Below are positions 7,897 to 17,864 of a stretch of DNA of 64,000 bases, in pieces. Under the pieces are notes generated by a model. That model was given only the letters and a program-made list of their open reading frames with translations. It was not told where the DNA came from and did not search any database. The first letter of the stretch is position 1; every line of letters begins with the position of its first letter. Position numbers and translations under genes: made by a program. The stretch comes from Algibacter sp. (lineage in GTDB: Bacteria > Bacteroidota > Bacteroidia > Flavobacteriales > Flavobacteriaceae). Where the stretch lies: positions 41,955 through 105,954 of the forward strand of contig NZ_JAQWOO010000070.1 of assembly GCF_029245835.1 (NCBI RefSeq), given 5' to 3'.

Positions 7897-8769
7897 TTAA
7901 GCTAAAACTTCAGCTATCTTTTTACCTATTTCTGCAGGTGAATCCACAACATGGATTCCACAAGCTTTCATTATTTTCTTTTTTGCTTGCGCTGTATCAT
8001 CACTTCCACCGACTATGGCGCCAGCATGTCCCATTGTACGTCCTGCAGGAGCAGTTTCTCCAGCAATAAAGCCTACAACTGGTTTTTCACTTCCACTTGC
8101 TTTGTACCAATGTGCAGCATCAGCTTCTAACTGACCTCCAATTTCACCAATCATTACAACAGCTTCAGTTTCAGGGTCGTTAATTAATAACTCAACGGCT
8201 TCTTTAGTGGTCGTTCCAATAATTGGGTCACCACCAATTCCAATGGCTGTAGTAATACCCAAACCTTGTTTTACAACTTGATCAGCAGCTTCATAAGTTA
8301 AAGTTCCAGATTTTGAAACAATACCTACTTTTCCTTTTTTGAAAACAAAACCTGGCATAATACCAACTTTAGCTTCTCCTGGAGTAATAACACCTGGGCA
8401 GTTAGGACCAATTAATCTACATCCTTTATTTTTAATGTAACTTGATGCTGTAATCATATCAGCAACAGGAATCCCTTCTGTAATAGTTATAATTACTTTT
8501 ATACCAGCATCAGCAGCTTCCATAATAGCATCGGCGGCAAATGCTGGCGGAACAAAAATAATAGTAGTATCAGCACCAACTTCTTCAACAGCTTCTTTAA
8601 CGGTATTAAACACTGGTCTGTTTAAGTGTTTGCCACCTCCTTTTCCAGGTGTAACACCACCAACAACGTTAGTACCATATTCGATCATTTGTTCTGCATG
8701 AAATGTACCTTCACTTCCTGTAAAACCTTGAACTATTATTTTTGAATCTTTATTAACTAAAACACTCAT
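7897..8769 (-). CDS. sucD: Succinate-CoA ligase (ADP/GDP-forming), alpha subunit
   Basis: SucD forms the alpha half of succinyl-CoA synthetase in the TCA cycle and carries the phosphohistidine. The 290-aa protein has the CoA-binding N-terminus ([16 protein letters not shown]), GGVTPGKGG, the [18 protein letters not shown] segment, and the active-site His in [12 protein letters not shown] followed by [10 protein letters not shown]. It is separated from the upstream lpxD-like gene by 68 bases holding a -7 element, and followed by a strong terminator, so it seems to be an independent unit. The beta subunit gene is not in this window. Confidence 0.97.
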   Translation of the reverse strand: MSVLVNKDSKIIVQGFTGSEGTFHAEQMIEYGTNVVGGVTPGKGGGKHLNRPVFNTVKEAVEEVGADTTIIFVPPAFAADAIMEAADAGIKVIITITEGIPVADMITASSYIKNKGCRLIGPNCPGVITPGEAKVGIMPGFVFKKGKVGIVSKSGTLTYEAADQVVKQGLGITTAIGIGGDPIIGTTTKEAVELLINDPETEAVVMIGEIGGQLEADAAHWYKASGSEKPVVGFIAGETAPAGRTMGHAGAIVGGSDDTAQAKKKIMKACGIHVVDSPAEIGKKIAEVLA

Positions 8770-8793
8770 ATTTTTCTTGTTTGAATATTGTTG

Positions 8794-8815
8794 AACAAAT
8801 GTAATTTTTTGTTCT
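8794..8815 (-). promoter_or_regulatory. -7 element and overlapping inverted repeat upstream of sucD
   Basis: TACATTTG on the minus strand (8797-8804) matches TAnnTTTG, 27 bases before the sucD start. It overlaps an inverted repeat, GAACAAA (8794-8800) and TTTGTTC (8809-8815), which could be an operator. No convincing -33 element is seen. Confidence 0.42.
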
Positions 8816-8837
8816 TACATTTTTGTTTAAAATTATA

Positions 8838-9770
8838 TTAATTTTTCAATTGTTTTAAAATATTTGGGATTTGTTTAATTGAAGCCATTTCTTTAAGTTT
8901 TGTGCGCACTTCTTGAATTGGTGTCCCCCAATAAACATAACCTCCTTCAATGGATTTTGTAACCCCAGACTGACCTTGAACTACAGCTTTCTTTCCAATG
9001 GTTATCCCACTTGTAGTACCTACTTGCCCCCATAAGGTAACTTCATCTTCAATAATAACGCACCCAGCAATACCTACTTGAGAAGCAATTAAACATTTTT
9101 TCCCAATAACAGTATCGTGACCTACTTGAATAAGATTATCTAATTTTGAACCTTCACCAATTATAGTGTCTCCAGAAACACCCCTATCGATTGTACAACC
9201 TGCACCAATATCGACGTGGTCTTTAATAACCACGCGTCCACCAGATTTTAATCTATCATAACCTTCTGGTCTGTTTTTATAATAAAAGGCATTTGCACCT
9301 AAAACAGTTCCTGAATGAATAGTAACATAGTTACCAATTACCGCATCATCATAAATGCTTACATTAGAATGAATAGTACAATGGTCACCAATAGTTACAT
9401 TATGCCCTATAAAACAATTGGGTTGAATCACTGTATTTTTTCCAATTCTAGCTGAAGTTGAAATTGAGGCATTTGAAGCTAGAAAAGGCTTGAAATAATC
9501 TGTAAGTTTATTAAAATCATTAAATGGGTCATCACTAATAAGCAACGCTTTGCCTTTGGGACATTCTACTTCTTTGTTAATAAGAATGATGGTTGCGGCA
9601 GAATTTAAAGCTTTGTCATAGTACTTAGGATGATCTACAAAAACAATATCTCCTGATTCAACAACATGAATCTCGTTCATACCTAATACCTGAAAATCAT
9701 CTACACCAATATATTTAGAGTCAATTAAGTCTGCTATTTGTTTTAAAGTATATGGCTTAGGAAACTTCAT
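8838..9770 (-). CDS. LpxD-like UDP-3-O-acylglucosamine N-acyltransferase paralog
   Basis: A 310-aa left-handed beta-helix acyltransferase related to LpxD: an N-terminal LpxD-type domain ([36 protein letters not shown]) followed by many hexapeptide repeats (about residues 95-280). Positions that hold the catalytic His in LpxD are represented by [14 protein letters not shown]. It is one of two LpxD-like genes in the lipid A block; the other (12657-13709) is closer to canonical LpxD in length and sequence. The second copy is a common companion of efp and sucD in Flavobacteriia. Its acceptor may be lipid A or another sugar. Confidence 0.8.
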   Translation of the reverse strand: MKFPKPYTLKQIADLIDSKYIGVDDFQVLGMNEIHVVESGDIVFVDHPKYYDKALNSAATIILINKEVECPKGKALLISDDPFNDFNKLTDYFKPFLASNASISTSARIGKNTVIQPNCFIGHNVTIGDHCTIHSNVSIYDDAVIGNYVTIHSGTVLGANAFYYKNRPEGYDRLKSGGRVVIKDHVDIGAGCTIDRGVSGDTIIGEGSKLDNLIQVGHDTVIGKKCLIASQVGIAGCVIIEDEVTLWGQVGTTSGITIGKKAVVQGQSGVTKSIEGGYVYWGTPIQEVRTKLKEMASIKQIPNILKQLKN

Positions 9771-9841
9771 AATTCAGTCTTCATTATACCGTTTTTAGTT
9801 TTCAATTTATTAGTAAGTTCTGCCAACTGTAAACTGATTTT

Positions 9842-10408
9842 TTATTCTTTTACACGTTCTTTATAAGTCCCTTTTGCGGTTTCAATTTTAATTTTATCAC
9901 CTTCATTTATAAATAACGGTACATTAACCTCTGCGCCTGTTTCCATTGTTGCTGGCTTTGTAGCATTAGTTGCAGTATTTCCTTTTACTCCTGGTTCCGT
10001 ATGTGTAACCTCTAAAATAACACTAGCAGGTAAATCAACAGAAAGGGGCATATTATCTTCAGTGTTTATAAGTACGGTAACAACTTCGCCTTCCTTCATT
10101 AATTTTGGATTATCTAAAGCAGCTTCTAATAAGCGAATTTGAGTATAATCAGCTTCATTCATAAAATGATAAAACTCGCCATCATTATATAAATATTGAA
10201 ACTTATGAGTCTCTACGCGAACATCCTCTAATTTATGTCCTGCAGAAAACGTATTATCTAATACTTTACCACTGGTTACACTTTTCATTTTTGTACGTAC
10301 AAATGCAGGTCCTTTACCTGGTTTAACGTGTAAAAACTCTATTATTTTATAAATATCATTGTTGTAACGAATACATAATCCGTTTCTAATATCACTTGTT
10401 GTTGCCAT
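9842..10408 (-). CDS. efp: Elongation factor P
   Basis: EF-P rescues ribosomes stalled at consecutive prolines. The 188-aa, three-domain protein starts with MATTSDIRNGLCIRYNND and has the tip loop KPGKGPAFVRTKMK with Lys at the usual modification position, then the conserved YLYNDGEFYHFMNEADYTQ block and the C-terminal OB-fold (PLFINEGDKIKIETAKGTY). It lies within the lpx block, 50 bases after lpxA. Confidence 0.97.
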   Translation of the reverse strand: MATTSDIRNGLCIRYNNDIYKIIEFLHVKPGKGPAFVRTKMKSVTSGKVLDNTFSAGHKLEDVRVETHKFQYLYNDGEFYHFMNEADYTQIRLLEAALDNPKLMKEGEVVTVLINTEDNMPLSVDLPASVILEVTHTEPGVKGNTATNATKPATMETGAEVNVPLFINEGDKIKIETAKGTYKERVKE

Positions 10409-10458
10409 ATGTTTGTTGCTAAATTGTTTTTTATTTAGACGTTTATAAAAACTCTAAA

Positions 10459-11244
10459 TTAATTTGATTTGAAATACCCTTTCATAATTCCTCTGTGAGA
10501 ATTCTTTATAAATTGAAGAATTTCATCACGTTCCGGAGTCGCTTGCATTTCAGCTTCAATTATTTCTGCGGCTTGGGTATTATTATAATTTTTTTGATAT
10601 AAGATTCTATATATATCCTGAATTTCTCTTATTTTTTCTGTTGAAAAACCTCTACGTCTTAGTCCTACAGAATTAATTCCAACATAAGAAAGTGGTTCTC
10701 GTGCCGCTTTTACAAACGGAGGAACATCTTTTCTTACTAAAGAACCTCCCGTAACAAAGGCATGATTTCCTATGGAGACGAATTGATGAACAGCCGTCAT
10801 ACCTGCTAAAACAACATAGTCGCCAACTGTTATATGACCTGCTAATGTACTATTATTAGAAAATATACAATTTTTACCTACAATACAATCATGAGCCACG
10901 TGGCAATAAGCCATAATTAAACAATTATCACCAATAACCGTTTTCATTCTATCTGTAGTACCTCTATTTATGGTAACACATTCTCTTATAGTAACGTTAT
11001 CGCCAATTTCAACAGTAGTATCTTCATCATTATATTTTAAATCTTGTGGAACAGCAGAAATAACTGAACCAGGAAAAATATTGCAATTTTTACCAATTCG
11101 AGCACCTTCCATGATAGTAACATTACTACCAATCCAAGTACCTTCTCCAATTTTCACATTGTTATGAATGGTTGTAAACGGTTCTATAACAACATTTTTT
11201 GCGATTTTAGCGCCAGGATGCACGTAAGCTAGTGGTTGGTTCAT
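10459..11244 (-). CDS. lpxA: Acyl-ACP-UDP-N-acetylglucosamine O-acyltransferase
   Basis: LpxA puts the 3-O acyl chain on UDP-GlcNAc, the first step of lipid A synthesis. The 261-aa protein has an N-terminal beta-helix of hexapeptide repeats beginning QPLAYVHPGAKIAKNVVIEPF, the DLKYNDEDT loop, the catalytic His region MAYCHVAHDCIVG, GLAGMTAVHQF-like VLAGMTAVHQFVSIG, and the helical C-terminal domain with GLRRRGFSTEKI. It starts only 2 bases after the lpxC-fabZ stop, so it is translationally coupled. Confidence 0.97.
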   Translation of the reverse strand: MNQPLAYVHPGAKIAKNVVIEPFTTIHNNVKIGEGTWIGSNVTIMEGARIGKNCNIFPGSVISAVPQDLKYNDEDTTVEIGDNVTIRECVTINRGTTDRMKTVIGDNCLIMAYCHVAHDCIVGKNCIFSNNSTLAGHITVGDYVVLAGMTAVHQFVSIGNHAFVTGGSLVRKDVPPFVKAAREPLSYVGINSVGLRRRGFSTEKIREIQDIYRILYQKNYNNTQAAEIIEAEMQATPERDEILQFIKNSHRGIMKGYFKSN

Positions 11245-11246
11245 AG

Positions 11247-12653
11247 TTATTTCACTTTTGAGATTTGAGCCATTAATTCAGCTTCAGCACATAATTTACC
11301 ATTTGCATAGGCATACCCCTGCATATGGCAAATACCGCGACGTATTGGAGTGATTAACGAACAGTTAAATATTAAAGTATCACCAGGGCTTACTTTTTGT
11401 TTGAATTTAACCTTGTCCATTTTCATGAAAAATGTTAAGTAATTTTCAGGGTCTGGAACAGTATTTAAAACTAAAACACCACCTGTTTGCGCCATTGCTT
11501 CAACGATTAAAACTCCTGGCATTACTGGTTGCCCAGGAAAATGACCTTTAAAGAACTCCTCATTCATAGTCACATTTTTTGTAGCTATAACATGATTATC
11601 TGAAAGTTCAAAAACTTTATCAATTAAAAGAAACGGCTGTCTGTGCGGTAACATGTCCATAATTTGAACAACATCCATTAAAGGCGGTTGATTCAAATCG
11701 ATATTTGGCACATTATTACGACGTTCATTCTTTATTATTTTAGATAGTTTTTTGGCAAATTGTGTATTTACAAAATGACCAGGTTTGTTAGCTATAACCT
11801 TACCTCTAATTCTTGTTCCTACAAGCGCTAAATCTCCTAAAACATCTAGTAATTTATGTCTTGCAGCTTCGTTAGGATGATGCAGGGTTAAATTATCTAA
11901 AATACCATTTGGTTTAACTGCAATAGAATCTTTTTTGAAAGCAACTTTAAGCTTTTCCATAGTTTCTGGAGATAATGCTTTATCTACATACACAATGGCA
12001 TTATTCAAATCGCCTCCTTTTATCAAACCATTTTCTAATAACATTTCAATTTCATGTAAAAAACTGAATGTACGAGAATCTGAAATATCATTTTTAAAAT
12101 CTGAAATTTGATTTAGAGTGGCATTTTGTGTGCCTAAAACTTTAGTGCCAAAATCTACCATGGTAGTAATTTGGTACTCTTTAGAAGGCATAACAAGAAT
12201 TTCGCTTCCAGATTCTTCATCTACATAAGAGACAATATCTGTAATAACAAATTCTTCTCTAAAAGCATCAAGTTCTATAACCCCAGCTTTTTCAATCGCT
12301 TCAACAAAAAACTTTGAAGAACCATCCATTATTGGTGGTTCAGAAGCATTTAATTCTATAATGGCATTATCGACATCTAATCCTACCAGAGCAGCTAAAA
12401 CATGTTCTGAGGTTTGGATAGTTACTCCGTTTTTTTCTAAACAAGTACCACGCTGTGTATTGGTTACATAATTGGCATCTGCCTCAATAACTGGTTCACC
12501 TTCTAAGTCTACTCTTTTAAAAGAGAAACCAGAATTAGCAGAAGCAGGTTTAAAGGTTAAGGTGACATCTTTACCAGTATGCAAACCTACTCCTGTTAAA
12601 GAAATTTCATCTTTAATAGTTTTTTGTTTTATCTCAGTATTAATTATTCCCAT
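11247..12653 (-). CDS. lpxC/fabZ: Fused LpxC deacetylase / FabZ 3-hydroxyacyl-ACP dehydratase
   Basis: This 468-aa fusion joins LpxC (about residues 1-305), the zinc deacetylase committing UDP-acyl-GlcNAc to lipid A, to FabZ (about 320-468), the dehydratase of fatty acid elongation. LpxC marks are LTGVGLHTGKDV, the TSEHVLAAL zinc/active-site segment, SRTFSFLHEIEMLLENG and ARHKLLDVLGDLAL. FabZ marks are MLPHRQPFLLIDKV and the catalytic GHFPGQPVMPGVLIVEAMAQ. The fusion is typical of Bacteroidota and couples lipid A to fatty acid synthesis at fixed ratio. It lies between lpxD and lpxA with spacings of only 2-3 bases. Confidence 0.97.
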   Translation of the reverse strand: MGIINTEIKQKTIKDEISLTGVGLHTGKDVTLTFKPASANSGFSFKRVDLEGEPVIEADANYVTNTQRGTCLEKNGVTIQTSEHVLAALVGLDVDNAIIELNASEPPIMDGSSKFFVEAIEKAGVIELDAFREEFVITDIVSYVDEESGSEILVMPSKEYQITTMVDFGTKVLGTQNATLNQISDFKNDISDSRTFSFLHEIEMLLENGLIKGGDLNNAIVYVDKALSPETMEKLKVAFKKDSIAVKPNGILDNLTLHHPNEAARHKLLDVLGDLALVGTRIRGKVIANKPGHFVNTQFAKKLSKIIKNERRNNVPNIDLNQPPLMDVVQIMDMLPHRQPFLLIDKVFELSDNHVIATKNVTMNEEFFKGHFPGQPVMPGVLIVEAMAQTGGVLVLNTVPDPENYLTFFMKMDKVKFKQKVSPGDTLIFNCSLITPIRRGICHMQGYAYANGKLCAEAELMAQISKVK

Positions 12654-12656
12654 GAA

Positions 12657-13709
12657 TTACTTTTCTAAATCATTTATATTTTTGACAATAGTTGGTAAGT
12701 TTTTAAAATGCACATAAGACTTATTGTAATCACTTAGTTTTATAGCTGGAGAACCTTGCAGAACCTCACCATCTTTAACATTTCTACCTATACCAGATTG
12801 TGCTTGTATTCTAACATTATTTCCTATAGTAATATGTCCAGCAACACCAACCTGCCCACCTATTTGGCAATTTTCACCAATTTTAGTAGAACCAGCTACA
12901 CCGGTTTGAGCAGCTATAACCGTATTTTTTCCAATTTCTACGTTATGTGCTATTTGTATTTGATTATCAAGCTTTACACCAGCTCTTATAATTGTTGAAC
13001 CTAGGGTAGCTCTATCTATAGTAGTTGCTGCTCCAACATCTACAAAATCTTCTATAATAACGTTACCAATTTGTGGAATTTTTCTGTAACTGCCATCATC
13101 ATTAGGTGCGAAACCAAAACCATCTGCTCCTATAATAGCTCCTGCGTTAATAACACAATTTTTACCAATTATAGTTTCAGAATAAATTTTAGCACCAGAA
13201 AAAATTATAGTGTTATCATCGATAGCAACGTTATCGCCTATGTAAGCGTTTGGAAATATTTTAACATTATCACCCATTACAACATTATCTCCTATGTAGC
13301 TAAATGCACCTATATAAATATTATCACCATATTTTGCAGAATCAGAAATAAATGAAGGTTGTTCTACACCAATTTTATTAAGTTTAACTGAATTGTAATA
13401 TTCTAGTATTTTAGAAAATGCTAAGTAAGCATCTTCTACCTTGATTAGAGTTGTGTTTAAAAAATGTTCTGGCTCAAAGGTTTTATTTACAATTGTTATG
13501 GAAGCTTTTGTTTTGTATATATGAGGTGTGTACTTTGGGTTTGCTAAAAAAGTTAAAGCACCTTCAAAGCCTTCTTCAATTTTAGAAAGTTTCGAAACTT
13601 CAACATCAGGGTTTCCTTCCACATCACCTTCTAATATTCCTGCTATTTGTTGTGCTGTAAATTTCACACTTTTGAAAGTTTGATGTTGTTTTTTCTTTAG
13701 TTCACGCAA
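12657..13709 (-). CDS. lpxD: UDP-3-O-(3-hydroxyacyl)glucosamine N-acyltransferase
   Basis: LpxD adds the N-linked hydroxyacyl chain in lipid A synthesis. The 350-aa protein has the N-terminal uridine-binding domain ([39 protein letters not shown]) and a long beta-helix with the catalytic His block [25 protein letters not shown]. The alternative start at [17 protein letters not shown] is used here; an inner start near KFTAQQIAG is possible. It lies 16 bases after the HD gene and directly before lpxC-fabZ. Confidence 0.95.
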   Translation of the reverse strand: MRELKKKQHQTFKSVKFTAQQIAGILEGDVEGNPDVEVSKLSKIEEGFEGALTFLANPKYTPHIYKTKASITIVNKTFEPEHFLNTTLIKVEDAYLAFSKILEYYNSVKLNKIGVEQPSFISDSAKYGDNIYIGAFSYIGDNVVMGDNVKIFPNAYIGDNVAIDDNTIIFSGAKIYSETIIGKNCVINAGAIIGADGFGFAPNDDGSYRKIPQIGNVIIEDFVDVGAATTIDRATLGSTIIRAGVKLDNQIQIAHNVEIGKNTVIAAQTGVAGSTKIGENCQIGGQVGVAGHITIGNNVRIQAQSGIGRNVKDGEVLQGSPAIKLSDYNKSYVHFKNLPTIVKNINDLEK

Positions 13710-13725
13710 AAATAGGAAAAATGTG

Positions 13726-14946
13726 TTAAAGTTTAGCCTTAGGGTAACATATATAATATTTAGTTACTGGTTTTGATAATGCTTTAAGGTTTAATTGATC
13801 TGAAGCTTTGACTATATCCTCAATTTTTCCAGATTTATGTAAAATATTAATTCTTTTGGTCTCTAATTGGTAAGCTTGATTTGAAATACTACCGGTAAAC
13901 ACAAAATATTTTGCTTCATCTTCTGAAATATTATAGTTTTCGATAACAGCTTCAATGTGTTTTTTTAAACTATTTTCTTTTATGAGTTTATTTTTTATTT
14001 TGATTTTAAGTAAGTTTCTATTGATTATCATGCTACTTAAATTACTAAGCACAAAATCATTATAATATTGCCATGTTTTCATTGCAGATATAATATCATA
14101 ATCATCTAGCTGCGAAAACACTTCTAGTGTTTCAATACTAAAGTTTTCAATTGATATTTTATTATTTAGAAAGAATAATAACGCATTACTTGCCTGTAGT
14201 TTATGACCTAAATCATGTAACTCCTTTGCCCTTTGTAATACTCTAATTAGCAATTGTTCTGCAACCAAACCTGTTTTATGCAAATACACTTGCCAATACA
14301 TTAAGCGTCTTGCTATAATAAATTTTTCGACGCTATAAATTCCTTTTTCTTCAATAACTAAAGCATCATCAACTACATTAAGCATGGTTATTAAACGTTC
14401 ACTATTAATATTACCTTCAGCAACACCTGTATAAAAACTATCACGCTTTAAATAATCGGCTCTATCCATATCCAATTGTCCAGAAACTAGCTGACACATA
14501 AACTTTCTTGGATATTCGGATTTAAATATTTGGATAGCAAGCGTTAAACTTCCGTTAAATTCTTCATTTAAACGCTCCATAAATAACAGTGAAATTTCCT
14601 CATGAGATACGTTATTAACTATAGAATGTTCCATGGCATGAGAGAATGGACCATGGCCAATATCATGCAATAAAATAGCAATATAAAGACCAGTTTCTTC
14701 TTCTTCAGAAATGGTAACTCCTTTAAAACGAAGCACATTAACCGTTTGCTGCATTAAATGCACACACCCTATAGCATGATGAAATCTGGTATGATGCGCC
14801 CCTGGATATACTAAATAAGACATCCCCATTTGGGTAATTCTTCGAAGGCGTTGAAAGTATTTGTGCTGTATTAAATCAAAAATAAGCGAGTTGGGAATTG
14901 TAATAAATCCGTAAATTGGGTCGTTTAATATTTTAAGTTTGTTCAA
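13726..14946 (-). CDS. HD-domain phosphohydrolase
   Basis: A 406-aa protein of the HD superfamily related to dGTPase/SAMHD1-like enzymes. Metal ligands are visible as [10 protein letters not shown] (first His) and [16 protein letters not shown] (HD pair), with a later Asp in [12 protein letters not shown]. The start, [22 protein letters not shown], is typical of the group that acts on nucleotides. It heads the lpx block on the minus strand in this window, an arrangement common in Flavobacteriia. The natural substrate is not known. Confidence 0.88.
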   Translation of the reverse strand: MNKLKILNDPIYGFITIPNSLIFDLIQHKYFQRLRRITQMGMSYLVYPGAHHTRFHHAIGCVHLMQQTVNVLRFKGVTISEEEETGLYIAILLHDIGHGPFSHAMEHSIVNNVSHEEISLLFMERLNEEFNGSLTLAIQIFKSEYPRKFMCQLVSGQLDMDRADYLKRDSFYTGVAEGNINSERLITMLNVVDDALVIEEKGIYSVEKFIIARRLMYWQVYLHKTGLVAEQLLIRVLQRAKELHDLGHKLQASNALLFFLNNKISIENFSIETLEVFSQLDDYDIISAMKTWQYYNDFVLSNLSSMIINRNLLKIKIKNKLIKENSLKKHIEAVIENYNISEDEAKYFVFTGSISNQAYQLETKRINILHKSGKIEDIVKASDQLNLKALSKPVTKYYICYPKAKL

Positions 14947-14973
14947 ACTTTAACTTTTTACATTTAATTTTTA

Positions 14974-14981
14974 CAAATATA
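14974..14981 (-). promoter_or_regulatory. Bacteroidota -7 element upstream of the HD/lpx operon
   Basis: TATATTTG on the minus strand matches TAnnTTTG and lies 28 bases before the HD-gene ATG, inside the 40-bp divergent spacer with porX. No clear -33 match. Confidence 0.5.
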
Positions 14982-14986
14982 ACTAT

Positions 14987-16540
14987 ATGGCTATAATAAA
15001 AATACTTTGGGTTGATGATGAAATTGATTTGCTAAAACCTCATATTTTGTTTCTTGAGAAGAAAAATTATCAAGTCACAACTTGCAATAGTGGTACGGAA
15101 GCTATTGATATTATAGATGAAGAAAATTTTGATATTGTTTTTTTAGATGAAAATATGCCTGGTTTATCAGGATTAGAAACATTACATGAAATTAAAGAAA
15201 AAAAAGACAGCCTTCCTGTAGTGATGATTACAAAAAGTGAGGAGGAATATATCATGGAAGAAGCTATTGGTAATAAAATAGCTGATTATTTAATTAAGCC
15301 TGTAAACCCTAACCAAATACTTTTAAGTTTAAAAAAGAATTTAGACCATTCCAGATTAATTTCAGAAAAAACAACTTCAAATTACCAACAAGAGTTTAGA
15401 AAAATTGCTATGGATTTAGCCATGGTAAATAGTTATGAGGAATGGGTACAATTATTTCAAAAATTAATTTATTGGGAGATTCAATTAGAGGACATTGAGG
15501 ATGTTGGTATGTTTGAGATTTTGGAATCACAAAAAAATGAAGCAAACATTCAGTTTGGAAAGTTTATTGAAAAAAATTATACCGATTGGTTTAAGCCACA
15601 TACGGATGCACCCGTAATGTCTCATACATTGTTTAAAGAAAAAATTGTTCCAGAGATAAGTAAAGAACAACCCACAGTTTTAATTGTTATTGATAATTTA
15701 CGTTACGACCAATGGAAAGTCTTTGAACCCATTATTAATAATTACTACAAGAAAGATAAAGAAGAGGCTTTTTTCAGCATTCTTCCTACCGCAACACAAT
15801 ATGCACGTAATGCTATTTTTTCTGGTTTAATGCCTAGTGATATGGAAAAGTTATTTCCACAATATTGGAAAAATGATACGGATGAAGGTGGTAAAAACCT
15901 GCATGAAGCTGATTTTTTAGAAACACAATTAAAAAGATTAGGCTTATCTAATCTTAGTTATGAGTATCATAAAATAACTAATTTAAAAAATGGAAAAAAA
16001 CTAGCTGATAATTTTAAATCTCTAAAAGACAATGATTTATCGGTTATCGTTTATAATTTTGTAGACATGCTATCCCATTCAAAAACCGAAATGGAAGTGG
16101 TTAAAGAGTTAGCATCAAACGATAAAGCATACAGATCGTTGGCCCTTAGTTGGTTTAAAAACTCGCCACTTCTTGACATGATTCAGCAAGCCCAACAATT
16201 AGGTTTCAAATTAATATTAACAACAGATCATGGAACTATAAATGTGAAAAATCCATCAAAAGTTATTGGAGATCGGGATACCAGTTTAAATTTAAGATAC
16301 AAAACAGGGCGAAGTTTAACATATAATGACAAAGATGTACTCGCTACAAAAAACCCAAAAGAGTTGCACCTGCCTACTATTAACATGAGTAGCTCTTATA
16401 TTTTTGCTAAAAGTGATTTATTTTTCGCTTACCCAAATAACTACAACCATTATGTTAGTTATTACAGAAATACCTATCAACATGGCGGGGTTTCCCTTGA
16501 AGAAATGATAATTCCTTTCGTTGTTTTCAACCCCAAGTAA
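14987..16540 (+). CDS. porX: PorX-type response regulator with PglZ domain
   Basis: PorX is the two-component regulator that, with histidine kinase PorY, controls type IX secretion genes in Bacteroidota. The 517-aa protein has an N-terminal receiver domain (about 1-125) with the acidic pocket VDDE, phosphoacceptor Asp54 in VFLDENMPG and Lys in DYLIKPV, a helical linker, and a C-terminal PglZ/alkaline-phosphatase-like domain with metal-binding segments VIVIDNLRYDQW, PTATQYARN, LTTDHGT and the final QHGGVSLEEMIIP. Family work on PorX describes zinc-dependent phosphodiesterase activity on oligonucleotides. It is divergent from the HD/lpx operon with only 40 bases between. A T9SS-sorted protein lies at the right end of the window. 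Confidence 0.95.
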   Translation: MAIIKILWVDDEIDLLKPHILFLEKKNYQVTTCNSGTEAIDIIDEENFDIVFLDENMPGLSGLETLHEIKEKKDSLPVVMITKSEEEYIMEEAIGNKIADYLIKPVNPNQILLSLKKNLDHSRLISEKTTSNYQQEFRKIAMDLAMVNSYEEWVQLFQKLIYWEIQLEDIEDVGMFEILESQKNEANIQFGKFIEKNYTDWFKPHTDAPVMSHTLFKEKIVPEISKEQPTVLIVIDNLRYDQWKVFEPIINNYYKKDKEEAFFSILPTATQYARNAIFSGLMPSDMEKLFPQYWKNDTDEGGKNLHEADFLETQLKRLGLSNLSYEYHKITNLKNGKKLADNFKSLKDNDLSVIVYNFVDMLSHSKTEMEVVKELASNDKAYRSLALSWFKNSPLLDMIQQAQQLGFKLILTTDHGTINVKNPSKVIGDRDTSLNLRYKTGRSLTYNDKDVLATKNPKELHLPTINMSSSYIFAKSDLFFAYPNNYNHYVSYYRNTYQHGGVSLEEMIIPFVVFNPK

Positions 16541-16632
16541 TTCCATAAAAAGCAAAAATCATCGATGAAATACATTTTTTCTTAGGTTTTTAGAATTTAA
16601 ATTATTAATATTGTCATTAAATTATATTTCAA

Positions 16633-17043
16633 TTGGAAATTTGTTATGGAATTAATGAGGTTGAATATGTTTCAAAACAACTCATTAAGAATTTAAAAAC
16701 AAAAACACTTCTGTTTTATGGAGATATGGGTGTTGGTAAAACAACACTAATAAAAACGCTTGTTAAATCTCTAGGAAGTGATGATGATGTTAGTAGTCCA
16801 ACATTTTCAATTGTAAATGAATATGAATTAAAAGGTGAAAAAATTTATCATTTTGATTTGTATAGAATAAATAATATTGAAGAACTATACAATTTTGGAA
16901 TTGAAGATTATCTAGATTCTGAGCATTGGAAATTAATTGAATGGCCAGAAAAAATTGAATCAATTTTAGATGATGATTATGACAAAATTGAGATAAAATT
17001 AGACCAAAAAAACAACCGAATTTTAAGTTTAAATAAAACATAA
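16633..17043 (+). CDS. tsaE: tRNA threonylcarbamoyladenosine biosynthesis ATPase TsaE
   Basis: TsaE is the ATPase that supports TsaB/TsaD in making t6A37 on ANN-decoding tRNAs. The 136-aa protein has the Walker A motif GDMGVGKTTLIKTL, SSPTFSIVNEY and the HFDLYRI...EELYNFGIEDYL and LIEWPEKI blocks typical of the family. No ATG is available: the frame closes with TAA at 16618, and TTG at 16633 gives the N-terminus EICYGINEVEYVSKQL, which matches family starts. The gene follows porX by 92 bases on the same strand. Confidence 0.93.
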   Translation: MEICYGINEVEYVSKQLIKNLKTKTLLFYGDMGVGKTTLIKTLVKSLGSDDDVSSPTFSIVNEYELKGEKIYHFDLYRINNIEELYNFGIEDYLDSEHWKLIEWPEKIESILDDDYDKIEIKLDQKNNRILSLNKT

Positions 17044-17164
17044 AAAACCAATAACCTGCAAGCTAATGACGCATAAATAACATAATTCGCTTCCACTTTT
17101 TGAAGTTTTACGGAAAACCCACAACGTAAATATGCAAAATTATTGTTTTTAACATAATTTTAAC

Positions 17165-17180
17165 ATTTATCGATAAACTT
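17165..17180 (+). promoter_or_regulatory. TTTATCGATAAAC motif upstream of the small exported peptide
   Basis: ATTTATCGATAAACTT contains a perfect TTTATCGATAAA palindrome 55 bases before the peptide start. Similar TTTsrTCGAwAAA words occur at 38735-38750, 40917-40933 and 40966-40982. It may be a regulator site; the regulator is unknown. Confidence 0.3.
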
Positions 17181-17234
17181 CAGGATACTCTTTATATACT
17201 TTTGAGGTATTAATTAATTTAAATCCCTTATAAT

Positions 17235-17378
17235 ATGAAGACTAAAAAGTATTTAATTGCAATTGCAATTTTCGGAGGTGTGTTGTTTATGGCGCAAGCT
17301 GCTAACACTTACAATGTTGATGCACAAGACACAGCAAAAATCGAAAGAAGTAAAATTAGGCTTGCTCCCAGAGGATAA
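17235..17378 (+). CDS. Small exported peptide of unknown function
   Basis: A 47-codon ORF starts with ATG at 17235: MKTKKYLIAIAIFGGVLF and then MAQAANTYNVDAQDTAKIE, ending RSKIRLAPRG. It has a basic N-terminus and one hydrophobic helix, like a signal peptide or single-span anchor, followed by a short polar tail. Its start is well placed after a long spacer, which argues for a real gene. Its last 59-65 bases overlap, in another frame, the most likely start of the next gene, so one of the two may have been altered by a small deletion. The family is not recognised with certainty. Confidence 0.6.
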   Translation: MKTKKYLIAIAIFGGVLFMAQAANTYNVDAQDTAKIERSKIRLAPRG

Positions 17379-17862
17379 AAGAAGCTTAGTAATAGGTACA
17401 GTTGTAGGTACATTAATCGCTATAACTCCGTACTTGTTTTATTTATATGAAAGTGTTCCAGATATACAAATTTGGGACACTTTTTTATTTACTTTTAATA
17501 GTAATTTCTATCAAAGTGCTAAGACCGCTATTTGGATTTTAACAGGTAAATTAATTCCTGTTTACTTATTATTTATTTGGTTTTTTACCTGCAGACATTG
17601 GTGGTATCATGTACTATTAGTGCCTATTGCCATGTACATATTTCAAATTATGAATATATTAAATGATGATATATCATATGTTGATGAGTTACAGATGATC
17701 TATTTAATACCCGTTATGGCTATTGTGATTCCTTCTATATATTTAATTAGAGCTAGAATTTTCAATAAAATTAATGATGCCAATAAATCTTTAGAAGAAT
17801 TAGAAGAAGAATTTAAAATATCACCAAAAAACTTTTGGGGTAAGGTCAAAGAATATTTTTAA
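17320..17862 (+). CDS. Predicted integral membrane protein, unknown function
   Basis: The recognisable protein starts around LGLLPEDKRSLVIGTVVG and has about four membrane helices: SLVIGTVVGTLIAITPYLFY, AIWILTGKLIPVYLLFIWFF, WYHVLLVPIAMYIFQIM and MIYLIPVMAIVIPSIYLI, then a charged C-terminal tail ending NFWGKVKEYF. The start is uncertain: ATG at 17314 or 17320 overlaps the small exported peptide in another frame, and a TTG at 17362 (LPEDKRS) would shorten the overlap to 17 bases. It lies between tsaE and the convergent outer-membrane barrel gene. I do not recognise a function. Confidence 0.7.
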   Translation: MHKTQQKSKEVKLGLLPEDKRSLVIGTVVGTLIAITPYLFYLYESVPDIQIWDTFLFTFNSNFYQSAKTAIWILTGKLIPVYLLFIWFFTCRHWWYHVLLVPIAMYIFQIMNILNDDISYVDELQMIYLIPVMAIVIPSIYLIRARIFNKINDANKSLEELEEEFKISPKNFWGKVKEYF

Positions 17863-17864
17863 AA

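Noticed and set aside
12756..13355. Plus-strand open frames opposite lpxD
   Set aside because: They are antisense shadows of the hexapeptide repeat codons of lpxD.
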